A DNA stretch of 14,874 nt from Candidatus Parvarchaeota archaeon (GTDB lineage Archaea; Nanobdellota; Nanobdellia; Parvarchaeales; Parvarchaeaceae): NCBI GenBank assembly GCA_023378805.1, contig JAMCSQ010000006.1, positions 1-14,874 on the forward strand, written 5' to 3'. The notes under the pieces were generated by a model. It saw nothing but the letters and a program-made list of their open reading frames with translations, had not been told where the DNA came from and did no database searches. How positions within the stretch are numbered: position 1 is the stretch's first letter; each line of letters begins with the position of its first letter. Below are positions 6,821 through 13,522 of this stretch, piece by piece. A program made the translations under genes and the position numbers.

Positions 6821-7792
6821 ATGGATAGTCAATACAGCGAGATAAGGAAAGATTATAGGACAGGATATTATTCGGTCATAGTTCCTGGAAGAGAACACAG
6901 GCCAAAGGAACTGGAAACAGAAGATGAAGGCTCAAAGAATCTTAAAGACTGCCCGTTTGAACCCGGTACCGTAGATAGAATAAACCTTGAAATAATGCAT
7001 GTAAATGAGCCTTGGACAACTATGGTGATAAGAAACAAATTTCCAGAATTAGATGGCAACACTCCTTTAGAGTACGAAAACGGCTTTTTTTCTTCAATAT
7101 CAGGATACGGATATAATGAAGTTTTGATAGAAAGCCCAAAGCACTCTGATAAATTTGAGAATATGGCTCTTAAAAAATCGCTTGAATGGCTAAATACACT
7201 TATAGAAAGGGAAGAAGACCTGTATTCAAGGAATTACATAAAGCACGTAATGGTCTTCAAAAATTATGGAGCTTCTGGTGGCGCAAGCATAGGCCATTCG
7301 CATACACAGATAATAGCTTGGCCGGAAATCCTTGGTACTCCTGCTGTAGAGATAGAGATAACAAAGAAATATCTAAAAGAAAACCATTCCTGCATCTATG
7401 AAGATGCAATAAAAAAAGAGGAAGCAAGAGTATTATTTGAAACTGAAAAAGTAGCGGCGGTTGCGCCATACGGGTCAAGATTCTCAGGCGAATCAATGAT
7501 CTTAGTGAAAAGACACGTTAATTACATAATGGATTTAAGTCAGGAAGAGAAAGAAGAGCTTGTCGAAGGACTGAAAAAAATAATACAGACAAATAAAAGA
7601 CTTTTTGGGGAACAGGCATACAACTTTGTAATACATGAAAACAAGATAGAAAAAGATTATCATATGCATATAGAGATTTATCCAAGGCTTTCAAACTTAG
7701 CGGGCATAGAACTTGGTCAGAATGTATTTGTCAATACTATGATGCCTGAAGATTATGTTAAAAAATTCAGGGAAATTACAAAATCAGTTTAA
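6821..7792 (+). CDS. galT: Galactose-1-phosphate uridylyltransferase family protein
   Basis: This 323-residue member of the GalT branch of the HIT superfamily transfers a nucleotidyl group between UDP-glucose and hexose-1-phosphate. The catalytic block GASIGHSHTQ (about 154-163) holds H161 as the nucleophile in the H-x-H-x-Q motif. PKHSD (106-110), NYGASGG and DYHMHIEIYP near the C-terminus match further metal-binding and substrate positions of the family. The zinc-site CPFCPG of classical GalT reads CPFEPG here (C44, E47), so one Cys is replaced by Glu. Glycogen synthase and a GH57 enzyme lie nearby, so a role in supplying sugar nucleotides is plausible. An ADP-glucose phosphorylase-like activity cannot be excluded. 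Its tail overlaps trxB by nine bases. Confidence 0.88.
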   Translation: MDSQYSEIRKDYRTGYYSVIVPGREHRPKELETEDEGSKNLKDCPFEPGTVDRINLEIMHVNEPWTTMVIRNKFPELDGNTPLEYENGFFSSISGYGYNEVLIESPKHSDKFENMALKKSLEWLNTLIEREEDLYSRNYIKHVMVFKNYGASGGASIGHSHTQIIAWPEILGTPAVEIEITKKYLKENHSCIYEDAIKKEEARVLFETEKVAAVAPYGSRFSGESMILVKRHVNYIMDLSQEEKEELVEGLKKIIQTNKRLFGEQAYNFVIHENKIEKDYHMHIEIYPRLSNLAGIELGQNVFVNTMMPEDYVKKFREITKSV

Positions 7793-8704
7793 GCCTTTTT
7801 CCTCTAAGAATTTCCTTGCATCTATTGCGCACATGCTTCCCCACCCTGCTGCAATAACTGCCTGCTTGTAACGTTTGTCTTGAACATCGCCAGCAGCGAA
7901 AACTCCTTCCTTACTTGTCTTTGTAAATTCCTTTGTCTTTATGTACCCGTTTTCATCCAAATCAAGATAACCTTTGAAAATCGCTGTATTTGGAGTGTGA
8001 CCTATTGCTAGAAAAAATCCATCAGTCTTTAATTCGCTTTCTTCGTTAGTCTTCAAGTTTTTTATCTTAACGCCTTCTACATGTTCTTTCCCCAACACAT
8101 CTATCACTTCACTCTCCCAGACTATTTTTATCTTATTATTCGAAATGACCCTATCCTGCATTATTTTGCTTGCTCTAAATTCATGTCTTCTATGAATCAA
8201 AGTTACTGAATTTGTAAGAGTAGAAAGGTAACTTGCATCTTCCATTGCGCTGTCTCCTCCCCCTACCACTACAACGCTTTTGTTTTTGAAGAAGGCTCCG
8301 TCACAGACTGCACAACCGGAAACTCCTTTTCCTATCAGCCTTTTCTCATTCTCCAATCCAAGCCACCTGGCTGATGCACCAGTTGATATTATTATGGAAT
8401 ATGTTTCATATTCCTTATCGCCAACGAAAACTTTATACGGATAAACATCCAAATTAACCCTCGAAATATTATCATCTATTACCCTACAGTTCAATGCCTT
8501 AACTTGATCGGCCAGTTTATCCATAAGATCCGGCCCTAAAATTGATTTGAAACCAGGAAAGTTTTCAACTGCAGATGTAAGCATAAGCTGACCGCCTACT
8601 TCAAAGCCCCTTATCAATAACGGATTTAAATCGTCTCTTACAGCGTATATTGCGGCAGTGTATCCAGCTGGTCCAGAACCAATTATTATTAACTTTTCTA
8701 CCAT
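7784..8704 (-). CDS. trxB: Thioredoxin reductase
   Basis: This 306-residue FAD-dependent pyridine nucleotide-disulfide oxidoreductase passes electrons from NAD(P)H to thioredoxin-type proteins in the cytoplasm. The FAD-binding GSGPAG lies at 9-14, the redox-active CAVC at 131-134, the second nucleotide fold GGGDSA at 148-153, HRR at 171-173 and the FAD-contacting AGDVQD around 271-276. HRR is the arginine pair usually linked to NADPH preference. The length is typical for low-molecular-weight TrxB. It is transcribed alone, divergent from glycogen synthase, with a TATA box about 25 bases before the ATG and no SD. Confidence 0.95.
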   Translation of the reverse strand: MVEKLIIIGSGPAGYTAAIYAVRDDLNPLLIRGFEVGGQLMLTSAVENFPGFKSILGPDLMDKLADQVKALNCRVIDDNISRVNLDVYPYKVFVGDKEYETYSIIISTGASARWLGLENEKRLIGKGVSGCAVCDGAFFKNKSVVVVGGGDSAMEDASYLSTLTNSVTLIHRRHEFRASKIMQDRVISNNKIKIVWESEVIDVLGKEHVEGVKIKNLKTNEESELKTDGFFLAIGHTPNTAIFKGYLDLDENGYIKTKEFTKTSKEGVFAAGDVQDKRYKQAVIAAGWGSMCAIDARKFLEEKGLN

Positions 8705-8724
8705 TCTTTTTATGTACCATGCAA

Positions 8725-8734
8725 TATAAATAAA
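8725..8734 (-). promoter_or_regulatory. TATA box of trxB
   Basis: The minus strand reads TTTATTTATA, centred about 25 bases before the trxB ATG. This is consistent with leaderless transcription. Confidence 0.55.
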
Positions 8735-8751
8735 GCTTTCTACTAAGATAG

Positions 8752-8760
8752 TTTTTTATT
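8752..8760 (+). promoter_or_regulatory. TATA-like box of glycogen synthase
   Basis: TTTTTTATT is centred 26 bases before the ATG at 8782. No SD is seen, so the transcript is probably leaderless. Confidence 0.45.
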
Positions 8761-8781
8761 CAACAAAAAATTAATAAAGTA

Positions 8782-10551
8782 ATGGATAAATTTCTCGTAG
8801 AGGTCTCATTCGAAGCCGGCAATAAAGTAGGCGGTATCTGGACGGTTTTGACTTCTAAATCATCATACATAAAAAAACAATTTGGAGATAATTATTTGGC
8901 AATAGGCTTTTATAATCCAAACCAGGCGGCAGTTGAATTCATGGAAAGTCCTCCTCCTCAATATATAAAGGATGCAATGGGGGACGTAAAGCTTGACGGA
9001 GTAAAGGTATACTTCGGAAAATGGTCCTCTGCTCATGATGTAAATATAATATTGATAGATGCCAAAGAATTTGAAAATAAACACCTAAACGAGATAAAAA
9101 AGGATTTTTGGGATAACTTCAAGATAGACTCATTGAATTCACCTGAGGATTATAATGAACCACTTGCATGGTCATATGCTGCAGGAGCTGTAATAGAAGC
9201 ATTGAGCAAAACAATTAAACAGTCGATAGTCGTACAGGTCCATGAATGGCTTTCGGCAGGGGCAATACTTTACTTAAAATACAAAAACGTGAAAATACCG
9301 ACAGTATTTACAGTCCATGCCACTGTACTTGGCAGAGCTATATCATATTCCGGTGGAAACACGAATTCATATGTTATTGCAAACACTGGAATAACGCCGG
9401 ATATGCCTTATAAATATGGAGTAGCTGCAAAACACTTTACTGAGAAAGCAGGTGCATTCAATGCAACGATATTCACAGCTGTAAGCAGAGTAGTGGCCAA
9501 AGAAGCCAACATAATACTTGGAAAGAAGCCGGATTTCGTAACGATAAACGGAATAGACACCGATAACCTGCCGTTAACAGATGAACTTAGTGCTATAAGA
9601 GTAAACGCAAAGAAGAAACTTGACAATTTCCTAAATGCGTACTTCCTTCCGTATTATGATATTAATCCAAGCAACATAAGGGTATTTATAACAAGCGGAA
9701 GATACGAATTTTATGATAAAGGCTATGACGTTTTCATAGATGCCCTTGGTAAACTTGATAAAATGCTTACAGACGGCAGCTATGTTATAGCGCTTATAGC
9801 AGTTCCATCCGGTACGGTAGGAGTAAGAAACGATGTAGTGGCAAACTATCTTACGTATATAAGTATAAAATCCGCTTTGGATGAAGACGTGAAGAGCTTC
9901 GATTCCGTTATAGCTTCTTCAATAGAAATGGAAGAAGGTACTATGGACAAAGCTTACAGCAAAATAATAAACGACTCCAAAAGACTGATTAAACAACTTA
10001 GAAGACCTAAACCCACAAATCCTCCGCTTACTCCTTTCATACTTTCTTACCCTGAAAACAACGATGCAATAATAAATAAACTTAGAGAAAACAACCTTAA
10101 TAATTCCATAGAAAACCACGTTAAGGTTGTATTTTATCCAAAATACCTTGTAGTAGGAGACGAACTGCTTAACCTTACTTACTATGAGATGCTTGCACTT
10201 TCGACTGCAGGATTTTTCCTTTCAAAGTATGAACCTTTCGGCTACACTCCTTTGGAAGCAGCTGCATATATGTCTATTTCCTTTACATCGGATTACAGTG
10301 GTTTTGGCCAATATCTTTTAAATGATTATAGTAACGGATACAAGGGAGTTTTTGTTGAGAGGATGCTTGGAAGAAAAAGAGATGATTGTATAACACAGAT
10401 AGCTAAAGACATGCTTAAGATAGCACTTATGAATGACGATGATCTTTTGAAACTTAAGATAGCTGCAAATGATCTTGCTAATCAGTTTGGCTGGGATAAG
10501 TTCCTTCCTGTTTATCTTGAGGCTTATGATGCTGCTTTAAAAAGGCTTTGA
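8782..10551 (+). CDS. Glycogen synthase, GT3 (eukaryotic-type) family
   Basis: This 589-residue retaining glucosyltransferase is predicted to extend alpha-1,4-glucan chains from a nucleotide-glucose donor. The N-terminal EAGNKVGGIWTVL (11-23) is the GT3 form of the donor-loop motif, and HEWLSAG starts at 154. GRYEFYDKGYDVFIDAL (about 306-322) is characteristic of animal and fungal glycogen synthases. The catalytic E-x7-E pair is E484/E492 in YEPFGYTPLE, followed by SDYSGFGQYL. The bacterial GT5 KTGGL motif is absent. The arginine cluster used for glucose-6-phosphate control in yeast and mammals is not obvious. It is transcribed from its own promoter, and its last 74 bases overlap the GH57 gene on the other strand. 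Confidence 0.93.
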   Translation: MDKFLVEVSFEAGNKVGGIWTVLTSKSSYIKKQFGDNYLAIGFYNPNQAAVEFMESPPPQYIKDAMGDVKLDGVKVYFGKWSSAHDVNIILIDAKEFENKHLNEIKKDFWDNFKIDSLNSPEDYNEPLAWSYAAGAVIEALSKTIKQSIVVQVHEWLSAGAILYLKYKNVKIPTVFTVHATVLGRAISYSGGNTNSYVIANTGITPDMPYKYGVAAKHFTEKAGAFNATIFTAVSRVVAKEANIILGKKPDFVTINGIDTDNLPLTDELSAIRVNAKKKLDNFLNAYFLPYYDINPSNIRVFITSGRYEFYDKGYDVFIDALGKLDKMLTDGSYVIALIAVPSGTVGVRNDVVANYLTYISIKSALDEDVKSFDSVIASSIEMEEGTMDKAYSKIINDSKRLIKQLRRPKPTNPPLTPFILSYPENNDAIINKLRENNLNNSIENHVKVVFYPKYLVVGDELLNLTYYEMLALSTAGFFLSKYEPFGYTPLEAAAYMSISFTSDYSGFGQYLLNDYSNGYKGVFVERMLGRKRDDCITQIAKDMLKIALMNDDDLLKLKIAANDLANQFGWDKFLPVYLEAYDAALKRL

Positions 10552-11698
10552 TCATAGAATCAAGCTGTGAAAGTATATTCATATAATTCAAGTAGGCTAC
10601 ATAGGGAGAAGAATAAGCATTGAAATATTTATGTATATCTCCATCGGAAAACCATTTTGTGCACATGTAATAAAAATTGTCAGAAGTCTGTAGTATCCTC
10701 CACCTTTTTATTAGTTCCTCATTCCCTGAAAGCAAAACTTCTTTTTCCATTGATTTTAGTTTATTGAAAGCTGCATCCTGCATCTGGTTTCCAAGCCATG
10801 CAGAAAGATCCCTGTCCATATCTGCCCACGAAAGGTAATATGGAACGTCTACAACACCGGCTGCTTTTTGTTTTATTGCCTCCGAGACCTTATTGAACCC
10901 TACTCCTTTGTTTATAAGCTTGCCTGGCAAATCCTTCATGAAATCAAATATCCTTGTTTCTTTCCATTGGTGCTCCCCAAAAGTTTCATAATCCATAAAA
11001 AGGTTTACTGTATTTCCTTCGTTGTTTGCCACCCAGTTAGAGTATTTGTCTGCTGTCAAAGGAAATTCATTCCATGTCGGAGTTGAAAATCTAAAGGCTA
11101 TGTCATCACTTAACCTATAATTTCTTAAAAGAACTTTTATATTTTCTCCAGGATCACTGTAGACATAGTTAGGTGAACGCCATCCTAATAGTCTTTCCCA
11201 GCCTTCTGCAATTATACCTTTGTAACCCATTTTACCCACTGTTTCTGCAATGTCATTTGAGTACAACGCTTCTGTGTTTCTGAATATTTTCGGATGGAAT
11301 TTAAAGTAATGGTACATCAATGATTTATGCTGCTTTACCTGTTCTATGAACTCCTGCTTGTCTATCAGATATGAAAGGGAATGATAATACGTTTCATCAA
11401 GCAGTTCCATGTTTCCAGTGTCGAATAACTCTTGAAAAAGCTGGATAACCTCCGGCCTGAACATCTCTGCTTGTTCCATAAAAACGCCTGTCAGAGAAAA
11501 ATTGACTTTGAATTCAGGGTATTCCTTTACAAGGCTTATGAGCAGCTTTGTCATAGGTATGTAACATTTATCTGCAACCTTGTTAAATATTTCTCTGTTT
11601 CTATCTAAGTCTATAAAATCTTTGTTCTCTATAAAAGAATACACTCTTTTCAGTCTATAAGGCTGGTGTACTTCAAAATAAAATGTTACATTTGGCAT
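10478..11698 (-). CDS. GH57 alpha-amylase-type glycoside hydrolase
   Basis: This 406-residue GH57 enzyme acts on alpha-glucans. HQPYR (11-15) is conserved region 1, and GIIAEGWERLLGW (161-173) gives E165 as the likely nucleophile. FMDYETFGEHQW (234-245) gives D236 as the likely acid/base. It could be an alpha-amylase, 4-alpha-glucanotransferase or branching-type enzyme, and the motifs do not decide among these. There is no signal peptide, so it should act inside the cell on the product of the neighbouring glycogen synthase. The last residues (after about 382, rich in His, Gln and Lys) are encoded opposite the 3' end of that gene and lie outside the conserved domain. The promoter is shared with tRNA-Glu. 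Confidence 0.92.
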   Translation of the reverse strand: MPNVTFYFEVHQPYRLKRVYSFIENKDFIDLDRNREIFNKVADKCYIPMTKLLISLVKEYPEFKVNFSLTGVFMEQAEMFRPEVIQLFQELFDTGNMELLDETYYHSLSYLIDKQEFIEQVKQHKSLMYHYFKFHPKIFRNTEALYSNDIAETVGKMGYKGIIAEGWERLLGWRSPNYVYSDPGENIKVLLRNYRLSDDIAFRFSTPTWNEFPLTADKYSNWVANNEGNTVNLFMDYETFGEHQWKETRIFDFMKDLPGKLINKGVGFNKVSEAIKQKAAGVVDVPYYLSWADMDRDLSAWLGNQMQDAAFNKLKSMEKEVLLSGNEELIKRWRILQTSDNFYYMCTKWFSDGDIHKYFNAYSSPYVAYLNYMNILSQLDSMIKAFLKQHHKPQDKQEGTYPSQTD

Positions 11699-11718
11699 AC
11701 TTATTTATACGCCCCAAT

Positions 11719-11727
11719 CTTTAAATG
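11719..11727 (-). promoter_or_regulatory. TATA region shared by GH57 gene and tRNA-Glu
   Basis: The minus strand reads CATTTAAAG, centred 25 bases before the GH57 ATG. On the plus strand the same bases form TTTAAATG, about 29 bases before tRNA-Glu, and a second TTTAAATG follows at 11728-11735. One AT core may serve both directions. Confidence 0.5.
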
Positions 11728-11752
11728 TTTAAATGGTTTTTAGATAAACTAT

Positions 11753-11825
11753 GCCCCGATAGTCTAGAGGCCAAGGACATCGCCCTTTCGAGGCGGAAAC
11801 CCGGGTTCAAATCCCGGTCGGGGCA
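11753..11825 (+). tRNA. tRNA-Glu, anticodon UUC
   Basis: The acceptor stem GCCCCGA pairs with TCGGGGC, with A as the discriminator. The anticodon stem TCGCC/GGCGG carries the loop CTTTCGA with anticodon TTC. The T arm CCGGG/CCCGG holds the loop TTCAAAT. No intron is present and CCA is not encoded. An accessory-looking segment begins directly downstream. Confidence 0.96.
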
Positions 11826-11855
11826 ACTCTTAGTTAGTTAAGGTTTCTTGTCGTC

Positions 11856-11864
11856 TTTAAATAA
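11856..11864 (+). promoter_or_regulatory. TATA box before short ORF
   Basis: TTTAAATAA is centred 26 bases before the ATG at 11886. This is the same spacing as for the leaderless genes of this window. Confidence 0.45.
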
Positions 11865-11885
11865 AGCTAAATTTAAAGTGTGTAT

Positions 11886-11978
11886 ATGAAATACAGATAT
11901 GAGTACAAGATTCTCTCAGCTTCTGATGAAGGAAGCTAGCTTAAGGCCATTAAGAAGCTTACTCTGAACACTGATTAA
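11886..11978 (+). pseudogene. Short interrupted reading frame
   Basis: A 17-codon frame starts at ATG 11886, is interrupted by TAG (11937-11939) and continues for 12 more sense codons to TAA at 11976-11978. The residues (MKYRYEYKILSASDEGS, then LKAIKKLTLNTD) look protein-like, and the TATA box spacing is canonical. It may be the N-terminal remnant of a decayed gene or a genuine 17-residue peptide. I recognise no family. An overlapping frame (11899-11967) could encode 22 residues, but it lacks a matching promoter position. Confidence 0.3.
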
Positions 11979-11982
11979 AGCA

Positions 11983-12822
11983 CTATAGGTATTCTGCTTT
12001 TGAGAAGATCCCGCGCTTACCAGAGAGATAAAAAAACGCCAGTACTGCTAAAGAAACTATAGCGATCGCCATCCTTATGTAGAGAACATAATCGAAGACG
12101 CTCTGCCCCATGGAAGCAGGTATCGCCATGAGCACCCACTCTCCTGAGACTAAGTAACCCGCCACTAGGCCGTATGCGTTCCCGAATCTGAGAAACAGAA
12201 ATACGAACAGCATGTCGAATATTATGAGGTCTACCGGTTCTATCTGGGCGGTAACCAGAGTCTGGTCAAACAGGACTATCCACAATATAACAATGGCTAT
12301 TAGCATCAGTCTCCTGTTGCGTTGTTTGTTCTTGGATATCAGACGTAGAGGGTAGGCCATCCATATCGAATAAGCTAAAAATCCGAGAGAAACGAAAATC
12401 GCCAGCGTATACGGTACGGCCAGGTAAAGCGGTTTGTACACTAATCCCGCTTTCATTATCGAGGAAGCGACCGCACCGAACCCTTCCACTTTCATCTCTC
12501 CCAGAAGCATCAGCATGCTTGCCAGCCCGGCAGCACTGGAGATAAGATAAGTAATTAAGAAGCCTTTCCTCCTTAGCCCTAAAAGAGAGAATGAGAAACC
12601 GCCCTCGTACTTACGCGACAGTACGAAACAGGCCGCCAAACTCAGCAGCAAGGGAACCCCCCACAGCGCTAGTCCGGCTGCGGGGTAGGAGTGTATAGAA
12701 ACACCCATATAACTAAGTAACGCACTTATCGCTAACAGCATACCGTAGAATATAACGTACATCAAGATATAGAATATCACTAGCTGTGTCCTGTTACTGC
12801 CAGTGCCTTTGGAGTGTTTCAT
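11983..12822 (-). CDS. Membrane protein, possibly degenerate CPBP-like
   Basis: This 279-residue polytopic membrane protein has about eight hydrophobic segments and a basic N-terminus (MKHSKGTGSNR). Segments from about residue 160 on (LWIVLFDQTLVTAQIEPVDLIIF, then LFLRFGNAYGLVAGYLVSGEW) follow the layout of CPBP intramembrane proteases. The expected EE-x3-R, F-x3-H and final His are not there: MAYPLR, FDQTLVTAQ and GYLVSGEW stand in their place. If related, it would be catalytically inactive; the similarity is weak and by eye. The DNA is richer in GC than its surroundings (36 of 60 bases at 12601-12660, against 21 of 60 at 10021-10080), which suggests foreign origin. It lies close to tRNA-Glu. 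Confidence 0.65.
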   Translation of the reverse strand: MKHSKGTGSNRTQLVIFYILMYVIFYGMLLAISALLSYMGVSIHSYPAAGLALWGVPLLLSLAACFVLSRKYEGGFSFSLLGLRRKGFLITYLISSAAGLASMLMLLGEMKVEGFGAVASSIMKAGLVYKPLYLAVPYTLAIFVSLGFLAYSIWMAYPLRLISKNKQRNRRLMLIAIVILWIVLFDQTLVTAQIEPVDLIIFDMLFVFLFLRFGNAYGLVAGYLVSGEWVLMAIPASMGQSVFDYVLYIRMAIAIVSLAVLAFFYLSGKRGIFSKAEYL

Positions 12823-12853
12823 ATGCTATAAAAAATGCGCTGACTGGAAGAGA

Positions 12854-12861
12854 CTTAAAAA
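12854..12861 (-). promoter_or_regulatory. TATA-like element of membrane protein gene
   Basis: The minus strand reads TTTTTAAG, centred about 35 bases before the ATG at 12822. A leader of roughly nine bases would follow. No SD is visible. Confidence 0.3.
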
Positions 12862-12971
12862 GTTAATATCCCTTTGTCTTCAAAATTGTGAGGTTTTGCC
12901 TTAATATATACTTTTGATGGCCACTTCAGACCATTTCCATGTTTTCTTTGACCATCTCTCCTAACCCTTGA

Positions 12972-13106
12972 GAAAGATATACTTCACCTACATGGAATAG
13001 CTCCCAAAAGCAATTGCTTATCGCGGTTTCAGATTATGTAAAAGATGCACGAAACATGCTCCACCAAGATCTTAATTTAGGTATAGAAGTAATAAAACGA
13101 GACTGA
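12972..13106 (+). pseudogene. Protein remnant, PhoU-helix-like
   Basis: An open stretch without a suitable start codon runs between TGA stops at 12969-12971 and 13104-13106. Its second half reads IAVSDYVKDARNMLHQDL followed by NLGIEVIKRD. The spacing of V-x-D/K-D-A, D-L-x-L and V-I-x-R-D recalls a PhoU helical repeat, a family that helps control phosphate uptake. The likeness is by eye and the piece is too short to be functional alone. It was most likely left by a decayed gene. Confidence 0.3.
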
Positions 13107-13143
13107 CTTGAAAAGGTTTAAAAACTATCATAAAAGCCGTGAT

Positions 13144-13186
13144 ATAGATTTTTTGATATCGGTAGACTGAAAAAATATAAATCTAT
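13144..13186. repeat. Inverted repeat, 8-base arms
   Basis: ATAGATTT (13144-13151) and AAATCTAT (13179-13186) are exact reverse complements separated by 27 bases. The inner TTTT and AAAAA runs could extend the pairing. It could be an operator, a hairpin or chance in AT-rich DNA. Confidence 0.3.
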
Positions 13187-13246
13187 GGGTACTTTGATAA
13201 ACGCATCATCTATTTTAGAGCGAAAATTTCCGAATAAAAATATATA

Positions 13247-13360
13247 GTGGGTTGTGGATCGGAATTAGGACATCTTAAGTCATATGCAAAGGAGAAGGCA
13301 AGAAATGTAGGGTTAATCCGGATTAAAAGCTTAAATTATACAGGATCCCACCTATTTTGA
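13247..13360 (+). pseudogene. Protein remnant, 2-oxoacid oxidoreductase-like
   Basis: From GTG 13247 to TGA 13358-13360 a 37-residue frame reads VGCGSELGHLKSYAKEK, then ARNVGLIRIKSLNYTGSHLF. The GS...K...VGLIRI-x-SL pattern resembles the C-terminal domain of the alpha subunit of 2-oxoacid:ferredoxin oxidoreductases. About three residues are missing, and the usual RPFP is changed to NYTG. Further protein-like sequence (SVPVWVVYRKRNDYTK) continues in another frame to 13502, as expected of a frameshifted relic. The assignment is weak. Confidence 0.25.
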
Positions 13361-13492
13361 AGATAAAAAGAGATGTTAAATAATTAATTCTGTTCCTGTC
13401 TGGGTAGTATATAGAAAAAGAAATGACTACACTAAACTATTGCTTACATATCTTAATCATTTAATGAGATTTATTGATTTAATTGGAAAAGC

Positions 13493-13502
13493 TTTTATAT
13501 AA
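13493..13502 (+). promoter_or_regulatory. TATA box of MDR dehydrogenase
   Basis: TTTTATATAA is centred about 25 bases before the ATG at 13523, with no SD. The gene is probably leaderless. A second TATATA lies nearer the start (13506-13511). Confidence 0.6.
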
Positions 13503-13522
13503 GGGTATATATCTTATACGAT

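Larger units (their letters stand above)
12823..13522. other. Gene-poor segment with apparent gene remnants
   Basis: I see no intact gene in these 700 bases. The segment holds several short, protein-like but interrupted plus-strand frames (12972-13106, 13185-13247, 13247-13360 and 13392-13502), an inverted repeat at 13144-13186 and the promoter of the downstream dehydrogenase. No transposase fragment, CRISPR repeat or duplicated end of tRNA-Glu was found. The density contrasts sharply with the rest of the window, where genes touch or overlap. It is best explained as decayed coding DNA. Confidence 0.5.

Noticed and set aside
8863..10119. Several minus-strand open frames opposite the glycogen synthase gene
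   Set aside because: They are antisense to a well-supported GT3 gene and have no conserved motifs or promoters.
13392..13502. Ribosomal protein eL39 relic, from NSVPVWVVYRKRND
   Set aside because: The VPVWV string resembles eL39, but the spacing to the preceding Asn is wrong and the typical basic C-terminus (RRHWRR) is missing.
11753..13522. Integrated element bounded by a duplicated tRNA-Glu 3' end
   Set aside because: I looked for a second copy of the tRNA-Glu T-arm/acceptor sequence downstream and found none, and no integrase is present. Only a weaker decayed-segment statement is kept.
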